The notes under the pieces are model-generated. The model saw only the letters and a list, made by a program, of their open reading frames with translations. It was not told the origin of the DNA and searched no databases. A DNA stretch of 64,000 bases from contig NZ_JADKPT010000007.1 in the NCBI RefSeq assembly GCF_015351595.1, forward strand, positions 1 to 64,000. The letters run 5' to 3'. The position numbers and the translations under genes were made by a program. This DNA comes from Flavobacterium sp. LC2016-12 (GTDB lineage: Bacteria > Bacteroidota > Bacteroidia > Flavobacteriales > Flavobacteriaceae). Position 1 is the stretch's first letter; each line of letters opens with the position of its first letter. Positions 44,340 through 53,789 of this stretch are shown here, one piece after another.

Positions 44340-45206
44340 TTAATGAAATTTACCGAACAATTTTGACGCTTCATTATAAGCACTTTCAAAACTTAAAGAA
44401 TTAAGGCCGGTTGTTTTTTTATTGGCTGTAAAATAAGATATTAGTTTTTCTGTAGGCATATTTCCTGTCAGTTTATCGGTTGCCATTGGACAGCCTCCAA
44501 ATCCCTGAATAGCTCCGTCAAAACGTGTACAACCTGCTTTTGAAGCGGCATCTATTTTTTCGAACCAACTGTCTGGTGTTGTATGTAAATGTGCCCCAAA
44601 TTCGATTTGAGGGTATTTAGGAATTAAATTAGAAAAAAGATAAGTTATCACTTCCGGAGTAGAACTTCCTACGGTATCAGAAAGTGATAGTATTTTCACG
44701 CCCATTTTTGAAAGTTTTTCGGTCCACTCTCCTACTATTTCAACATTCCACGGATCTCCGTACGGGTTTCCAAATCCCATTGAAAGATAGGTTACAACTG
44801 CTTTGTTTTTCTTATCGGCAATTTCAAGAATTTCTTCCAGTGTAATTAATGATTCAGCAATCGTTTTATGGGTGTTTCGCATTTGAAAATTCTCTGAAAT
44901 AGAAAAAGGAAATCCCAAATACTGAATAGCTTCGTGTTCTGAAGCTGCTGCCGCTCCTTGTGTATTGGCAATTATCGCCAGTAATTTGCTTGTAGTTTTA
45001 GAAAGATCAAGCTGCGCCAAAACCTCAGCAGTATCCTGCATTTGCGGAATTGCTTTTGGAGAAACAAAACTTCCAAAATCAATGGTATCAAAGCCTACTC
45101 GAAGCAGCGACTGTATGTACGAAACCTTATTTTTTGTCGGAATAAAAGTTTTGATACCTTGCATGGCATCTCGCGGACATTCGATAATCTTGATTTCTTT
45201 ATTCAA
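44340..45206 (-). CDS. mvaB: Hydroxymethylglutaryl-CoA lyase
   Basis: 288 residues, a TIM-barrel lyase of the HMGL-like family. Metal and catalytic residues: ECPRDAMQ (9-16; usually GPRDGLQ), SLSDTVGSSTPE, the metal-binding GAHLHTTPD, and FDGAIQGFGGCPMA with the catalytic Cys loop. Splits HMG-CoA into acetoacetate and acetyl-CoA, the last step of leucine breakdown. A leucine dehydrogenase occurs at 56 kb. The GPR start being CPR is a small oddity. It diverges from satD. Confidence 0.88.
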   Translation of the reverse strand: MNKEIKIIECPRDAMQGIKTFIPTKNKVSYIQSLLRVGFDTIDFGSFVSPKAIPQMQDTAEVLAQLDLSKTTSKLLAIIANTQGAAAASEHEAIQYLGFPFSISENFQMRNTHKTIAESLITLEEILEIADKKNKAVVTYLSMGFGNPYGDPWNVEIVGEWTEKLSKMGVKILSLSDTVGSSTPEVITYLFSNLIPKYPQIEFGAHLHTTPDSWFEKIDAASKAGCTRFDGAIQGFGGCPMATDKLTGNMPTEKLISYFTANKKTTGLNSLSFESAYNEASKLFGKFH

Positions 45207-45272
45207 AGCTTATTCTTTTGTGAAGGCTAAGTTAGCTTCTTTTTTAAAGAAATAAAAGTTATAATTTTCATT

Positions 45273-45356
45273 AATTGAAATATTACTCAATACTGTAATA
45301 AATTGAAATATTACGGATAATCGTAATAATTAATAATATTACCAAAAAGTGTAATA
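45273..45356 (+). promoter_or_regulatory. Three 28-base operators, TATTAC-N8-GTAATA
   Basis: Perfect dyads at 45281-45300, 45309-45328 and 45337-45356, each TATTAC, eight bases, GTAATA, with starts exactly 28 bases apart. The first two repeat units (45273-45300, 45301-45328) also share the AATTGAAA prefix. A worn fourth copy (ATATAC ... GTAATA, ending 45385) overlaps the satD -7. Likely binding sites for a dimeric regulator, possibly SatD itself. Confidence 0.75.
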
Positions 45357-45372
45357 ATTAAAAAATATACTA

Positions 45373-45380
45373 TATATTTG
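45373..45380 (+). promoter_or_regulatory. -7 element of satD
   Basis: TATATTTG, exact TAnnTTTG, 39 bases before the satD ATG and inside the degenerate fourth operator. Confidence 0.55.
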
Positions 45381-45419
45381 TAATATAAAACTTTATTTAT
45401 TTTTAATTATATTTGAATT

Positions 45420-46034
45420 ATGACTAGTGTAATTACAGGTGATATAATTGATTCAAGAAAGCAAAAATCAAAAGACTGGGTAGAAGGTTTGAAAAAAATC
45501 TTATCTCCGTTTGGCGAAACACCAAGCCAATGGGAAGTCTATCGGGGAGATGAATTTCAAATTGAAATACAAAATCCTGAAGAAGCCTTATTATCTGCTA
45601 TTCTCATAAAAGCACATTTACGTTCTATAAAATTAGATGCGCGAATGAGCATTGGTTTTGGAAACAAAACACATAATGCTGAAAAAATATCAGAAAGCAA
45701 TGGATCTGCTTTTATACATTCCGGGGAACTTTTTGAAACTTTAAAAAAACAAAAAGTAACTTTAGCAATGCGAACCGGTGATACTATTCTGGATGAAAAA
45801 GTGAATTTGATGCTACAGCTGGCTTTGACCTTTATGGATAGTTGGCTGGTACAATCTGCTGAATTTGTTGCTGCGGCTATAGAAAACCCAACCTTTTCTC
45901 AGGAAGAATTAGGACAAAAACTAGGCATTAACCAAGCTGCCGTGAGCCGTAGACAAAAACGTGCCCAATTTGATTTAGTTATGAATTTAGATCGTTATTT
46001 TAGAACACAAATAAAACAACTTACAGCCCCATGA
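45420..46034 (+). CDS. satD: SatD-family protein with C-terminal HTH
   Basis: 204 residues. N-terminal SatD domain with VITGDIIDSR (4-13) and VYRGDEFQIEI (40-50), which recalls the nucleotide-cyclase-like fold. Residues 159-182, FSQEELGQKLGINQAAVSRRQ, form a helix-turn-helix, so it could bind DNA and a small ligand. The stop overlaps the start of the DUF3307 gene by four bases. The upstream dyads suggest autoregulation (inference). The family name comes from a streptococcal secretion/acid-tolerance locus; the role here is unknown. Confidence 0.85.
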   Translation: MTSVITGDIIDSRKQKSKDWVEGLKKILSPFGETPSQWEVYRGDEFQIEIQNPEEALLSAILIKAHLRSIKLDARMSIGFGNKTHNAEKISESNGSAFIHSGELFETLKKQKVTLAMRTGDTILDEKVNLMLQLALTFMDSWLVQSAEFVAAAIENPTFSQEELGQKLGINQAAVSRRQKRAQFDLVMNLDRYFRTQIKQLTAP

Positions 46035-46747
46035 TTTTATTTATAAAACTACTGTTAGCCCATTTATTAGGCGATTTTATCTGGCAGCCAACTTCGTGGG
46101 TAACCGATAAAGAAATTAAAAAGCATAAAAGTGTTTTCTTATACCTTCACATATTAATTCATGGCGTGTTGGCTGCAATTTTGGTTTGGGAAATCAACTT
46201 TATACCTTATGCCGTTTTAATAGCCGTTACACACGGAATTATTGATCTCATCAAATTAAATTTTCAGCAACCAAAAACAAAACGCAGCTGGTTTGTTGCA
46301 GATCAAATTGCGCATGTTTTAATTTTAATTGGGATCGTACTTCTGTATGAAAACAAAGCCATTATTTATTTCTGGCAGAATAATGAGTTTTGGATTTTAT
46401 TGACCGGAATTTTATTTGTTACCAAACCCTCTTCCATTATCATCAAAACCATCATATCAATCTGGAGTCCTGAAAATGAAAATACACACGCAGACAATTC
46501 ACTTGCCAATGCAGGAAATTACATTGGCATTTTAGAACGATTATTTGTGTTCTGTTTTATCCTAACAGGACATTTTGAAGCAATCGGTTTTTTATTGGCT
46601 GCCAAATCTATTTTTAGATTTGGTGATTTAAAAGAGGCCAAAGACCGAAAATTGACTGAATACGTTTTAATTGGTACTCTAATCAGTTTTGGAATTGCGA
46701 TAGTAACAGGTCTTGTTGTTCAGGCACTAATTTTACAATCCCTTTAA
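46031..46747 (+). CDS. DUF3307 membrane protein
   Basis: 238 residues with about seven membrane segments. The family start [25 protein letters not shown] and [11 protein letters not shown] are clear. DUF3307 proteins are paired with SatD in many bacteria; function unknown. The start overlaps satD; the last 15 bases overlap the tail of the convergent pyrD gene. Confidence 0.87.
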   Translation: MILFIKLLLAHLLGDFIWQPTSWVTDKEIKKHKSVFLYLHILIHGVLAAILVWEINFIPYAVLIAVTHGIIDLIKLNFQQPKTKRSWFVADQIAHVLILIGIVLLYENKAIIYFWQNNEFWILLTGILFVTKPSSIIIKTIISIWSPENENTHADNSLANAGNYIGILERLFVFCFILTGHFEAIGFLLAAKSIFRFGDLKEAKDRKLTEYVLIGTLISFGIAIVTGLVVQALILQSL

Positions 46748-47767
46748 AACCTTTTTATTGATTGCTTTGATCAAAGCCGGACCTTCATAAATAAAACCAG
46801 TATACAATTGTATTAAGCTTGCACCTGCATTTAATTTCTCAATCGCATCATCGGCAGAATGTATTCCTCCTACTCCAATAATTGGGAATGCTTTATTGCT
46901 TTTTTCAGAAAGAAAACGAATTACTTCAGTAGAGCGTTTCGTTAATGGTTTTCCTGACAAACCTCCCATTTCAGATTGATTTTGAGACTGCAAACCATCT
47001 CTTGAAATCGTCGTATTTGTTGCAATTACACCCGCAATCTGTGTTGTTTTTACAATGTCAATGATATCTAATAATTGTTCGTCTGTTAAGTCCGGAGCGA
47101 TTTTTAAAAGAATTGGTTTTATTTTTTGAGTGCTTGTTTTTTGCTTTTCTACATTTCTATTTTGAAGGGTTTGCAATAAAGCCGTAAGCGGTTCTTTATC
47201 CTGTAAAGCCCTTAAGTTTGGTGTATTTGGAGAACTCACGTTCACTACAAAATAATCTACATGATCAAACAACGCATCAAAACAAATGATATAATCGTCA
47301 ACGGCATTTTCGTTTGGAGTCACTTTGTTTTTTCCGATGTTTCCACCAATCAAAACACCTGAGTTCTTTTTCAAACGTTCTACAGCTTCCAGAACTCCTC
47401 CATTATTAAACCCCATTCGGTTAATAATCGCCTGATCTTCTTTTAAACGAAACAAACGTTTTTTTGGATTTCCTTCCTGACCAACCGGAGTTACAGTTCC
47501 AATTTCAATAAAACCAAAACCAAAGTCTGAAAGTTCTTTATATAATTTAGCATCTTTATCAAATCCTGCAGCCAATCCAACTGGGTTTTTGAATTTAATT
47601 CCGAAAACTTCACGTTCTAAACGGCTGTCTTTTACTTCGTAAATTGCTTTTATAATTGATGAAACTCCTGGGATTTTTGAAATGAATTTAACAAATGAAA
47701 AAGTAAAATAATGTACTTCTTCAGGATCAAAACAAAAAAGTATCGGGCGAATTATCAATTTATACAT
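46733..47767 (-). CDS. pyrD: Quinone-dependent dihydroorotate dehydrogenase
   Basis: 344 residues, class 2: an N-terminal membrane-contact helix region ([25 protein letters not shown]), FMN-binding [18 protein letters not shown], active-site stretch [15 protein letters not shown] (with Ser as base) and phosphate-binding [11 protein letters not shown]. Oxidises dihydroorotate to orotate in UMP synthesis, passing electrons to quinone. The start is the ATG at 47767; the ATG further up lies in the -7 element. Confidence 0.93.
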   Translation of the reverse strand: MYKLIIRPILFCFDPEEVHYFTFSFVKFISKIPGVSSIIKAIYEVKDSRLEREVFGIKFKNPVGLAAGFDKDAKLYKELSDFGFGFIEIGTVTPVGQEGNPKKRLFRLKEDQAIINRMGFNNGGVLEAVERLKKNSGVLIGGNIGKNKVTPNENAVDDYIICFDALFDHVDYFVVNVSSPNTPNLRALQDKEPLTALLQTLQNRNVEKQKTSTQKIKPILLKIAPDLTDEQLLDIIDIVKTTQIAGVIATNTTISRDGLQSQNQSEMGGLSGKPLTKRSTEVIRFLSEKSNKAFPIIGVGGIHSADDAIEKLNAGASLIQLYTGFIYEGPALIKAINKKVLKGL

Positions 47768-47794
47768 AAGAGTTGTTGTGTTATTTTTCGGATG

Positions 47795-47802
47795 CAAATT
47801 TA
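47795..47802 (-). promoter_or_regulatory. -7 element of pyrD
   Basis: TAAATTTG on the minus strand, exact TAnnTTTG; leader of about 20 bases. It rules out the longer pyrD start at 47797. Confidence 0.5.
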
Positions 47803-48039
47803 ATTATAATACTTGAAAGAGGCTATTTTTATATAAAACAAATTAATAAGCGTTTTCAAGTCAAATCACAAACCAAAATATCATGAGTCAAAATTAATTT
47901 TAACGTTGCAAGTTATAAAATGAAACAACCTCAAGTCTTCCAACCGACTTTTAAAGGTTATTTATTACTTAATTTTGAGATATTTAATGATGAAAGCTTA
48001 ATTTAAGATAAATAAATGTGTCACTAATAGAAAATCAAA

Positions 48040-48630
48040 ATGTTTGCTAAAAATATTTATTTAAAAAAAAATCTTGAGTTGACCTTTCTTTTATGCTTTT
48101 CAATTCTTCTTTCCAATAAAATTACGGCTCAGGAAAGTGAAGAAAAAGAAATTTTCAAACCACATCATCAAATTGGAATATCTATTAATCATGTTCATGT
48201 TTTTGAAGGAATAGATGATGATGGCAATAAAGAAGTTCTGGCATTACCAGCCTGGGGAATTGATTATACATACCATCTCAGTCAAAAATGGGCAATTGGA
48301 CTCCATACAGACTTTATAATCGAAAAATTTAAAGTTGAAAAAGATCTGGAAAGTGGTGAAGATAAAGAAACCGTCGAACGAAGCTACCCTATTGCACCCG
48401 CTGTAATGGGTATTTACAAATTAAATGAGCACTGGAGCTTTTTATTGGGAATGGGAGGTGAATTTGCCAAAGAAGAAGATTACCTGCTCACTCGTGCAGG
48501 AGCCGAATATGGATATGAATTACCAAAAGGATGGGAAATTTTCGGAACTTTTAGTTATGATATAAAATGGAGTGCTTATGACAGTTGGGGAATTGGACTG
48601 GGAATTGCAAAAAATTTTGGAGGAAGATAA
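48040..48630 (+). CDS. Small outer-membrane beta-barrel protein
   Basis: 196 residues: signal peptide (1-30, ending ITAQ), then beta strands with aromatic ends (HHQIGISINHVHVFEG, WGIDYTYHLSQKWAIGLHTDFIIEKF, HWSFLLGMGGEFA) as in eight-stranded OmpW/OmpX-like barrels. No catalytic motif. Fifty-four bases before the phosphate-type porin gene, and probably expressed with it. Confidence 0.7.
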   Translation: MFAKNIYLKKNLELTFLLCFSILLSNKITAQESEEKEIFKPHHQIGISINHVHVFEGIDDDGNKEVLALPAWGIDYTYHLSQKWAIGLHTDFIIEKFKVEKDLESGEDKETVERSYPIAPAVMGIYKLNEHWSFLLGMGGEFAKEEDYLLTRAGAEYGYELPKGWEIFGTFSYDIKWSAYDSWGIGLGIAKNFGGR

Positions 48631-48684
48631 ATCGGAGTTTAATATCAAAAAATAATTTTTCGAATTACAAAACAAATTCAAAGT

Positions 48685-49908
48685 ATGTCTCGTATCAAAA
48701 AAACTATTTCCCTAAATAAAATCTTTATTTCAACTGTCTTTCTAATACTAATTAGTAGTTCAGGATGGACACAACAAATAAAAGACACAACCAAACTGAT
48801 AAACGTCAGCTATGGTAATAAGGGAATAGAATTAAGAACCAAAGATGACAAATTTCTTTTTCAATTACAAAGCAGACTCCAATTTCGTTTTTCTACTCCC
48901 TATGATTCCGACCCACTAACCTATGATGATTATAGTCAGGATGCTCAGACCACTTTCAAGATAAACCGTGCCAGATTAAAAATTGGCGGTCATGCTTTTG
49001 AACCCTGGCTTAAATATTATTGGGAATATGAATTAAGTCAGTCCAATTTGCTTGATTTTAGAATTATGATCGAAAAATGGGATTGGATGAGTTTTAAAGT
49101 AGGCCAATGGAAAACGGAATTTACCCGTGAACGCTTTATCAGTAGTGGAGAACAACAAATGGTAGAACGTTCTTTAATTAACCGGCCATTTACCGTTGAT
49201 CGTCAGCTGGGAGTTGAAGTTTACGGCCATTTAAAAGGAAAAGGGATCGCCGATTTTAATTATTGGGCAGCTGCTCTAACAGGAACAGGACGAGGAAGCA
49301 CGGCAAATGACGATAATAATTTAATGTACTTTGGAAGAGCACAATGGAACTTTTTAGGAAGGTTTCTTGAATTTGAAGGAAGCGATTTAGAATTTCATAA
49401 AAAACCAACTCCAATTATTGCCTTTTCTGCAGTTACTAACCGAAGTCCGTATACGCGCTTTTCACAAGCAGGCGGAGGATCTTTAGACGGTTATGAAAAT
49501 GGTTTACCAGGTCAATATCGAGTAAATCAATGGAATCTAGAAAGTGCATTTATGTATCGAGGTTTTTCCTGGCAAAGTGAATGGCATACTAAAGAAATCA
49601 TTGATAAATTAAACAATAATGAAACCACTACTTTGAAAGGTTATTACGTTCAGGCGGGTTATTTTTTTCATAATGCCTTTGATTGGTGGCCAAAACATTT
49701 AGAAATGGCTGGTAGACATGCCGCCTATCGTCCTGACAATTCGATCAGACAAAATTTACAAGATGAAACAACTGTTGCTTTTAACTGGTTTTTTAAAGGC
49801 CATAAAAACAAGCTCACATCAGAGTTTAGTTATTTCAGTTTCCAGGATAAAACCCTGCCCTTAGAAGAAGGTTGGCGTTTTAGAATTCAATGGGATATTT
49901 CATTATAA
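48685..49908 (+). CDS. OprO/OprP-type porin
   Basis: 407 residues: signal peptide (1-30, ending WTQQ), then a porin barrel with the family patterns FQLQSRLQFRF, FKINRARLKIGGHAFEPWLKYYWEYEL, VGQWKTEFTRERFISSGEQQMVERSLINRPF and C-terminal WRFRIQWDISL ending in hydrophobic residues. Matches the phosphate/pyrophosphate-selective porin family. Ion choice cannot be told here. Flanked by another barrel gene. Confidence 0.82.
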   Translation: MSRIKKTISLNKIFISTVFLILISSSGWTQQIKDTTKLINVSYGNKGIELRTKDDKFLFQLQSRLQFRFSTPYDSDPLTYDDYSQDAQTTFKINRARLKIGGHAFEPWLKYYWEYELSQSNLLDFRIMIEKWDWMSFKVGQWKTEFTRERFISSGEQQMVERSLINRPFTVDRQLGVEVYGHLKGKGIADFNYWAAALTGTGRGSTANDDNNLMYFGRAQWNFLGRFLEFEGSDLEFHKKPTPIIAFSAVTNRSPYTRFSQAGGGSLDGYENGLPGQYRVNQWNLESAFMYRGFSWQSEWHTKEIIDKLNNNETTTLKGYYVQAGYFFHNAFDWWPKHLEMAGRHAAYRPDNSIRQNLQDETTVAFNWFFKGHKNKLTSEFSYFSFQDKTLPLEEGWRFRIQWDISL

Positions 49909-50045
49909 CAGTAAAAAAGCACTACTCAAAAGAGTTACAACATTTGTAATCAACAATTTAGACAATAAAAACAAAAATGATTTTTAATTTTACTTAATTA
50001 TTCTTGTTTTTTTTTAATAATTTTAATATTCATAAAACACTGAAA

Positions 50046-51056
50046 ATGAAAAGTATAAAAAAGACTCTTAGAAAAACGGCACTTATGTGCTTAGTGGGAT
50101 CATTTTTTTTGATTTCAATTGATAGTATGGCGCAACATCGTGGTGGTGGTGGCGGCGCGCATAGAGGCGGTGGAGCACAAGCAAGACCAGCCAGACCTGC
50201 AACTCATTCTAGCCCATCTGTATCCAGACCTGCGACGCACAATTCTGGCATTAAAAAACCAAGCGCAACAACCAGACCCGGATCTAGCGGCTCAGGAGTT
50301 AGCAGACCTGGGAATAACAATAATAAAGTTACCAGACCATCAACCTCAAACTCTAAAATTGCTGGTAACAAAACAACTAACAATAGAAATTCGAACAACA
50401 ATAACAGAGTTGGTAATAAAAACACCAACATTAGCGGCAACACGGTTAATAGAAACAGAAATAACGTAAATATTAATGTGAACAACAGTGTGCATGTTCG
50501 TAATAACAGAAATACCATTGTAAGACCCGGCCCAAGACCTTACGTTCGCCCTCCTTACAGATATGGAGGTTACAGATACAATTGTTATCATCCGTATTAT
50601 CCTCGCCCTTACAGACCGTTTTATTGGGGACCAGTTTGGCATCCATGGGGATTCTTTGTTGCTACTTTAGCAGTGACAGCTATCGTGGTAAGTGTAGAAA
50701 GCACTCAATATCATTACGATCAGGGAGTTTGGTATACCGGAACAAGCGGAGGTTATACTGCAGTACCGGCACCAGTTGGCGGAACAGTAAATAACATTCC
50801 GAGTGGTGCTGAAACCGTTAATACAGGAACCGTCAATAATTATTATTACGGAGGAACATATTATGAAAAAGATGGAGGCTCTTATAAAGTAGTCGCTCCA
50901 ACAGCAGGAACATTAGTAGATAATTTACCCGAAGGTGGTGAAGAAGTTACAATAGGAGATGCCAAATACGTAAAATTTGGAGAAACATACTACCAACCTG
51001 TCCAGGTTGATGGTAAAGACAAATACGAAGTGGTTAATGTTGAGAAAGATAGTTAA
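50046..51056 (+). CDS. DUF6515-like glycine/asparagine-rich surface protein
   Basis: 336 residues: signal peptide (ending SMAQ), then a low-complexity region of His/Gly, Arg-Pro and Asn repeats (about 30-165), a PYVRPPYRYGGYRYNCYHPYY stretch, one membrane-like segment (VATLAVTAIVVSVESTQYHY), and a C-terminal part with two copies of an approximately 40-residue beta unit (GAETVNTGTVNNYYYGGTYY and GGEEVTIGDAKYVKFGETYY). Structural or adhesive role is a guess. Start chosen at the ATG of MKSIKKTLR. Confidence 0.75.
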   Translation: MKSIKKTLRKTALMCLVGSFFLISIDSMAQHRGGGGGAHRGGGAQARPARPATHSSPSVSRPATHNSGIKKPSATTRPGSSGSGVSRPGNNNNKVTRPSTSNSKIAGNKTTNNRNSNNNNRVGNKNTNISGNTVNRNRNNVNINVNNSVHVRNNRNTIVRPGPRPYVRPPYRYGGYRYNCYHPYYPRPYRPFYWGPVWHPWGFFVATLAVTAIVVSVESTQYHYDQGVWYTGTSGGYTAVPAPVGGTVNNIPSGAETVNTGTVNNYYYGGTYYEKDGGSYKVVAPTAGTLVDNLPEGGEEVTIGDAKYVKFGETYYQPVQVDGKDKYEVVNVEKDS

Positions 51057-51065
51057 AATCACACT

Positions 51066-51107
51066 AACCTTATCAAATAAATAGAGTTTGATAAGGTTAT
51101 TTTTTTA
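51066..51107 (+). terminator. Rho-independent terminator
   Basis: Stem AACCTTATCAAA/TTTGATAAGGTT (51066-51077, 51087-51098), nine-base loop, T-run after. Ten bases past the DUF6515-like stop. Confidence 0.85.
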
Positions 51108-51149
51108 ACTTTACTTTTTATTACTGACAACCAGATTAAAACTATTATA

Positions 51150-52280
51150 ATGAAAAATAAGACCTACTGGATTTTTGCGATACTAACAATCTCCATTATT
51201 TCAATCGCCTATGGCTATACGAAGCTAGTTGTTCCAAAACAAAAATTGGCTGCAATGGATTGTGCCGAAACTCCAAATGCAGATACTGCTTCCTTGTTTA
51301 AACCTACCATTGAAAACAAAAACAAACCTACCGGCAAAGCCCCTAAAGGAATGGTTTGGATTCCTGGTGGTGAATTTTCTATGGGAAGTAATGTTGAAGA
51401 CGAAAGTTTATGCAGCATAAAAGGTGTAACTAAAGATGCAGCACCAATACACAGAGTTTATGTTGATGGTTATTATATGGATCAAACCGAAGTTACCAAT
51501 GACCAATTTGAAGCTTTTGTTAAAGCAACGGGTTATGTAACATTGGCCGAAAAAGCACCAACACATGAAGAATATCCTGATGCTCCATTAGAAAATTTAG
51601 TTGCGGGATCAGCAGTCTTTACTCCTACTCCGGCAAAAGTAGATCTGAACAATTATATGCAATGGTGGAGCTATGCAAAAGGTGCCGACTGGAGACATCC
51701 GGAAGGAGCCGGAAGTTCTATAAAAGGAAGAGGAAATTATCCTGTTGTTCAGGTTTCATATGATGATGCAGCTGCCTACGCAAAATGGGCAGGCAAAAGA
51801 TTACCAACCGAAGCCGAATGGGAATTTGCTGCTCGCGGTGGAAAAACCGGAGAACTTTATGCCTGGGGAAATAACTTAAAACCTAAAGGAAAATTTCAGG
51901 CCAATATTTATCAGGGACATTTCCCTATCGAAAAAGGTGATACAGGAGAAGATGGTTACATTGGTATAGCACCAACGGCTCAATTTGAACCAAATGGATA
52001 TGGCTTGTATGATATTGGAGGAAATGTTTGGGAATGGACAAATGATTGGTATACAGCCGACTATTATTCCATTTTAAGCGAAAGCGGTAAAGTAACTAAA
52101 AACCCAAAAGGTGCTGAAACGCCTTATGATCCGGGAGAACCAGATTTACCTAAAAAAGTACAACGTGGAGGATCATTTTTATGTACAGACCAATATTGTA
52201 CACGATATATGGTAGGAACAAGAGGAAAAGGAGATTATAAATCACCAGCAAATCATATTGGTTTTAGATGTGTCCAATAA
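51150..52280 (+). CDS. Formylglycine-generating enzyme
   Basis: 376 residues: an N-terminal membrane anchor (7-23), then the FGE-sulfatase domain from MVWIPGGEFSMGS (68-80) to the end. WWSYAKGADWRHPEGAGSSI (172-191), RLPTEAEWEFAARGG (217-231) and NVWEWTNDW (292-300) are typical. Two active-site cysteines C345 and C350 (SFLCTDQYCTRY) match the catalytic pair of true FGE, absent from most look-alikes. It would oxidise a cysteine of exported sulfatases to formylglycine. No sulfatase gene with CxPxR is in the window. Confidence 0.87.
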   Translation: MKNKTYWIFAILTISIISIAYGYTKLVVPKQKLAAMDCAETPNADTASLFKPTIENKNKPTGKAPKGMVWIPGGEFSMGSNVEDESLCSIKGVTKDAAPIHRVYVDGYYMDQTEVTNDQFEAFVKATGYVTLAEKAPTHEEYPDAPLENLVAGSAVFTPTPAKVDLNNYMQWWSYAKGADWRHPEGAGSSIKGRGNYPVVQVSYDDAAAYAKWAGKRLPTEAEWEFAARGGKTGELYAWGNNLKPKGKFQANIYQGHFPIEKGDTGEDGYIGIAPTAQFEPNGYGLYDIGGNVWEWTNDWYTADYYSILSESGKVTKNPKGAETPYDPGEPDLPKKVQRGGSFLCTDQYCTRYMVGTRGKGDYKSPANHIGFRCVQ

Positions 52281-52286
52281 TTTTTT

Positions 52287-52440
52287 CAGCACAAATTACA
52301 CGAATTTAACTAATTAAGCTTAAAAAAATCCAATTTCATGAAAAATGTAATTCGTGAAATTGGATTTTCTATTTAAATTAGCTAGTATCAATTCGTGACT
52401 CGAGCAATAGCGACAGGCGAAGCAATTCGAGGCAAACTCT
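52287..52440. repeat. Palindromic elements after the FGE gene
   Basis: A hairpin AAAATCCAATTTCA/TGAAATTGGATTTT (52325-52338, 52355-52368) lies inside weaker outer arms CACAAATTACACGAATTT (52291-52308) and AATTCGTG...AATTCGAGGC (52390-52433). The right arm is split by a 26-base insert (52399-52424), also found at 17293-17319. Confidence 0.6.
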
Positions 52441-52469
52441 TTTATCTTTAAAACGCCTAAATAATTGTT

Positions 52470-52477
52470 TATATTTG
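52470..52477 (+). promoter_or_regulatory. -7 element of pepT
   Basis: TATATTTG, exact TAnnTTTG, 17 bases before the pepT ATG, so a leader of about 10 bases. Confidence 0.5.
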
Positions 52478-52493
52478 CTAAAAAAACAAACAA

Positions 52494-53789
52494 ATGCAGC
52501 ATATCATAGATCGATTTATCAGTTATGTAACGATTGATACAGAATCGGACCCAAATTCGCAAACTACACCTAGTACTGAAAAACAATGGAATCTTGCCAA
52601 TAAATTAGTCGAAGAACTAAAAACAATTGGTCTTGAAGACGTCACTATAGATAACAAAGCCTATATCATGGCTACTTTACCAAGTAATGTTGATCATGAA
52701 GTACCAACTATTGGTTTTGTTTCACATTTTGATACTTCGCCGGATTTTAGCGGAGCGAATGTAAAACCTCAAATTATTGAGAATTACGACGGAAAAGACA
52801 TCATCTTAAACGCAGAGAAAAACATCGTTCTTTCTCCAAATTACTTCAAAGATTTATTACAATATAAAGGTCAAACCATCATTACTACTGACGGAACAAC
52901 TTTGCTTGGTGCCGATGATAAAGCCGGAATTACAGAGATTGTTTCGGCAATGGAATATCTTGTGCAGCATCCTGAAATCAAACACGGGAAAATCAGAATT
53001 GGATTTACCCCAGATGAGGAAATCGGACGCGGTGCGCATCATTTTGATGTGGAGAAATTTGGTGCTCAATGGGCTTATACCATGGATGGGAGCCAGATTG
53101 GCGAATTAGAATATGAAAATTTTAATGCAGCTGGTGCCAAAATTACTTTCAAAGGAAAAAGCGTTCATCCTGGTTATGCCAAAGGAAAAATGATCAACTC
53201 GATGTTAATTGCTAATGACTTTATCAATGAACTTCCGAAAGGAGAAACTCCGCAGGAAACGAAAGGCTACGAAGGATTTTTCCACGTTCACCATTTAACT
53301 GGAAGTATTGAAGAAACCGTTTTGGAATTGATTATCCGCGATCATAACAAAATAAAATTTGAAAAAAGAAAAGATTTAATTGGGAAAATTGCCAAAAAAA
53401 TCAATAAAAAATACGCGAAACAATTTGGAGAAGATATTGTAATTGCCCAAGTAAAGGATCAATATTACAATATGAAGGAAAAAGTACTTCCGGTAAAACA
53501 TATTGTTGATATTGCCGAAAAAGCAATGAGAGAATTAGACATCAAACCAATCATTAAACCTATTCGTGGCGGAACGGACGGATCTCAATTATCATTTATG
53601 GGATTACCTTGTCCGAATATTTTTGCCGGCGGTCATAACTTTCATGGAAAATACGAATATGTTCCAGCAGAAAGTATCCAGAAAGCGACAGATGTAATTG
53701 TAAAAATTGCAGAATTAACGGCGATTCCTGGCATTTTTGATGTAGCTGAAAAATCTAAAAGAAAAAAAATAATTGGAACCGACTTCTGA
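52494..53789 (+). CDS. pepT: Peptidase T (tripeptidase)
   Basis: 431 residues, an M20-family zinc aminopeptidase. Metal and catalytic residues: SHFDTSPDF (H78, D80), [10 protein letters not shown] (D141), [14 protein letters not shown] (E175/E176) and the C-terminal [20 protein letters not shown] and GGHNFHG. Removes N-terminal residues from tripeptides in the cytoplasm. The next gene begins 17 bases before its stop. Confidence 0.93.
   Translation: MQHIIDRFISYVTIDTESDPNSQTTPSTEKQWNLANKLVEELKTIGLEDVTIDNKAYIMATLPSNVDHEVPTIGFVSHFDTSPDFSGANVKPQIIENYDGKDIILNAEKNIVLSPNYFKDLLQYKGQTIITTDGTTLLGADDKAGITEIVSAMEYLVQHPEIKHGKIRIGFTPDEEIGRGAHHFDVEKFGAQWAYTMDGSQIGELEYENFNAAGAKITFKGKSVHPGYAKGKMINSMLIANDFINELPKGETPQETKGYEGFFHVHHLTGSIEETVLELIIRDHNKIKFEKRKDLIGKIAKKINKKYAKQFGEDIVIAQVKDQYYNMKEKVLPVKHIVDIAEKAMRELDIKPIIKPIRGGTDGSQLSFMGLPCPNIFAGGHNFHGKYEYVPAESIQKATDVIVKIAELTAIPGIFDVAEKSKRKKIIGTDF

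Noticed and set aside
45273..45356. 28-base periodic repeats as a CRISPR array
   Set aside because: The unit is the whole period; there are no spacers, and each unit is a palindromic operator next to a promoter.
47768..47797. Longer start for pyrD
   Set aside because: The first ATG overlaps a perfect -7 element and the added residues are not family-like.
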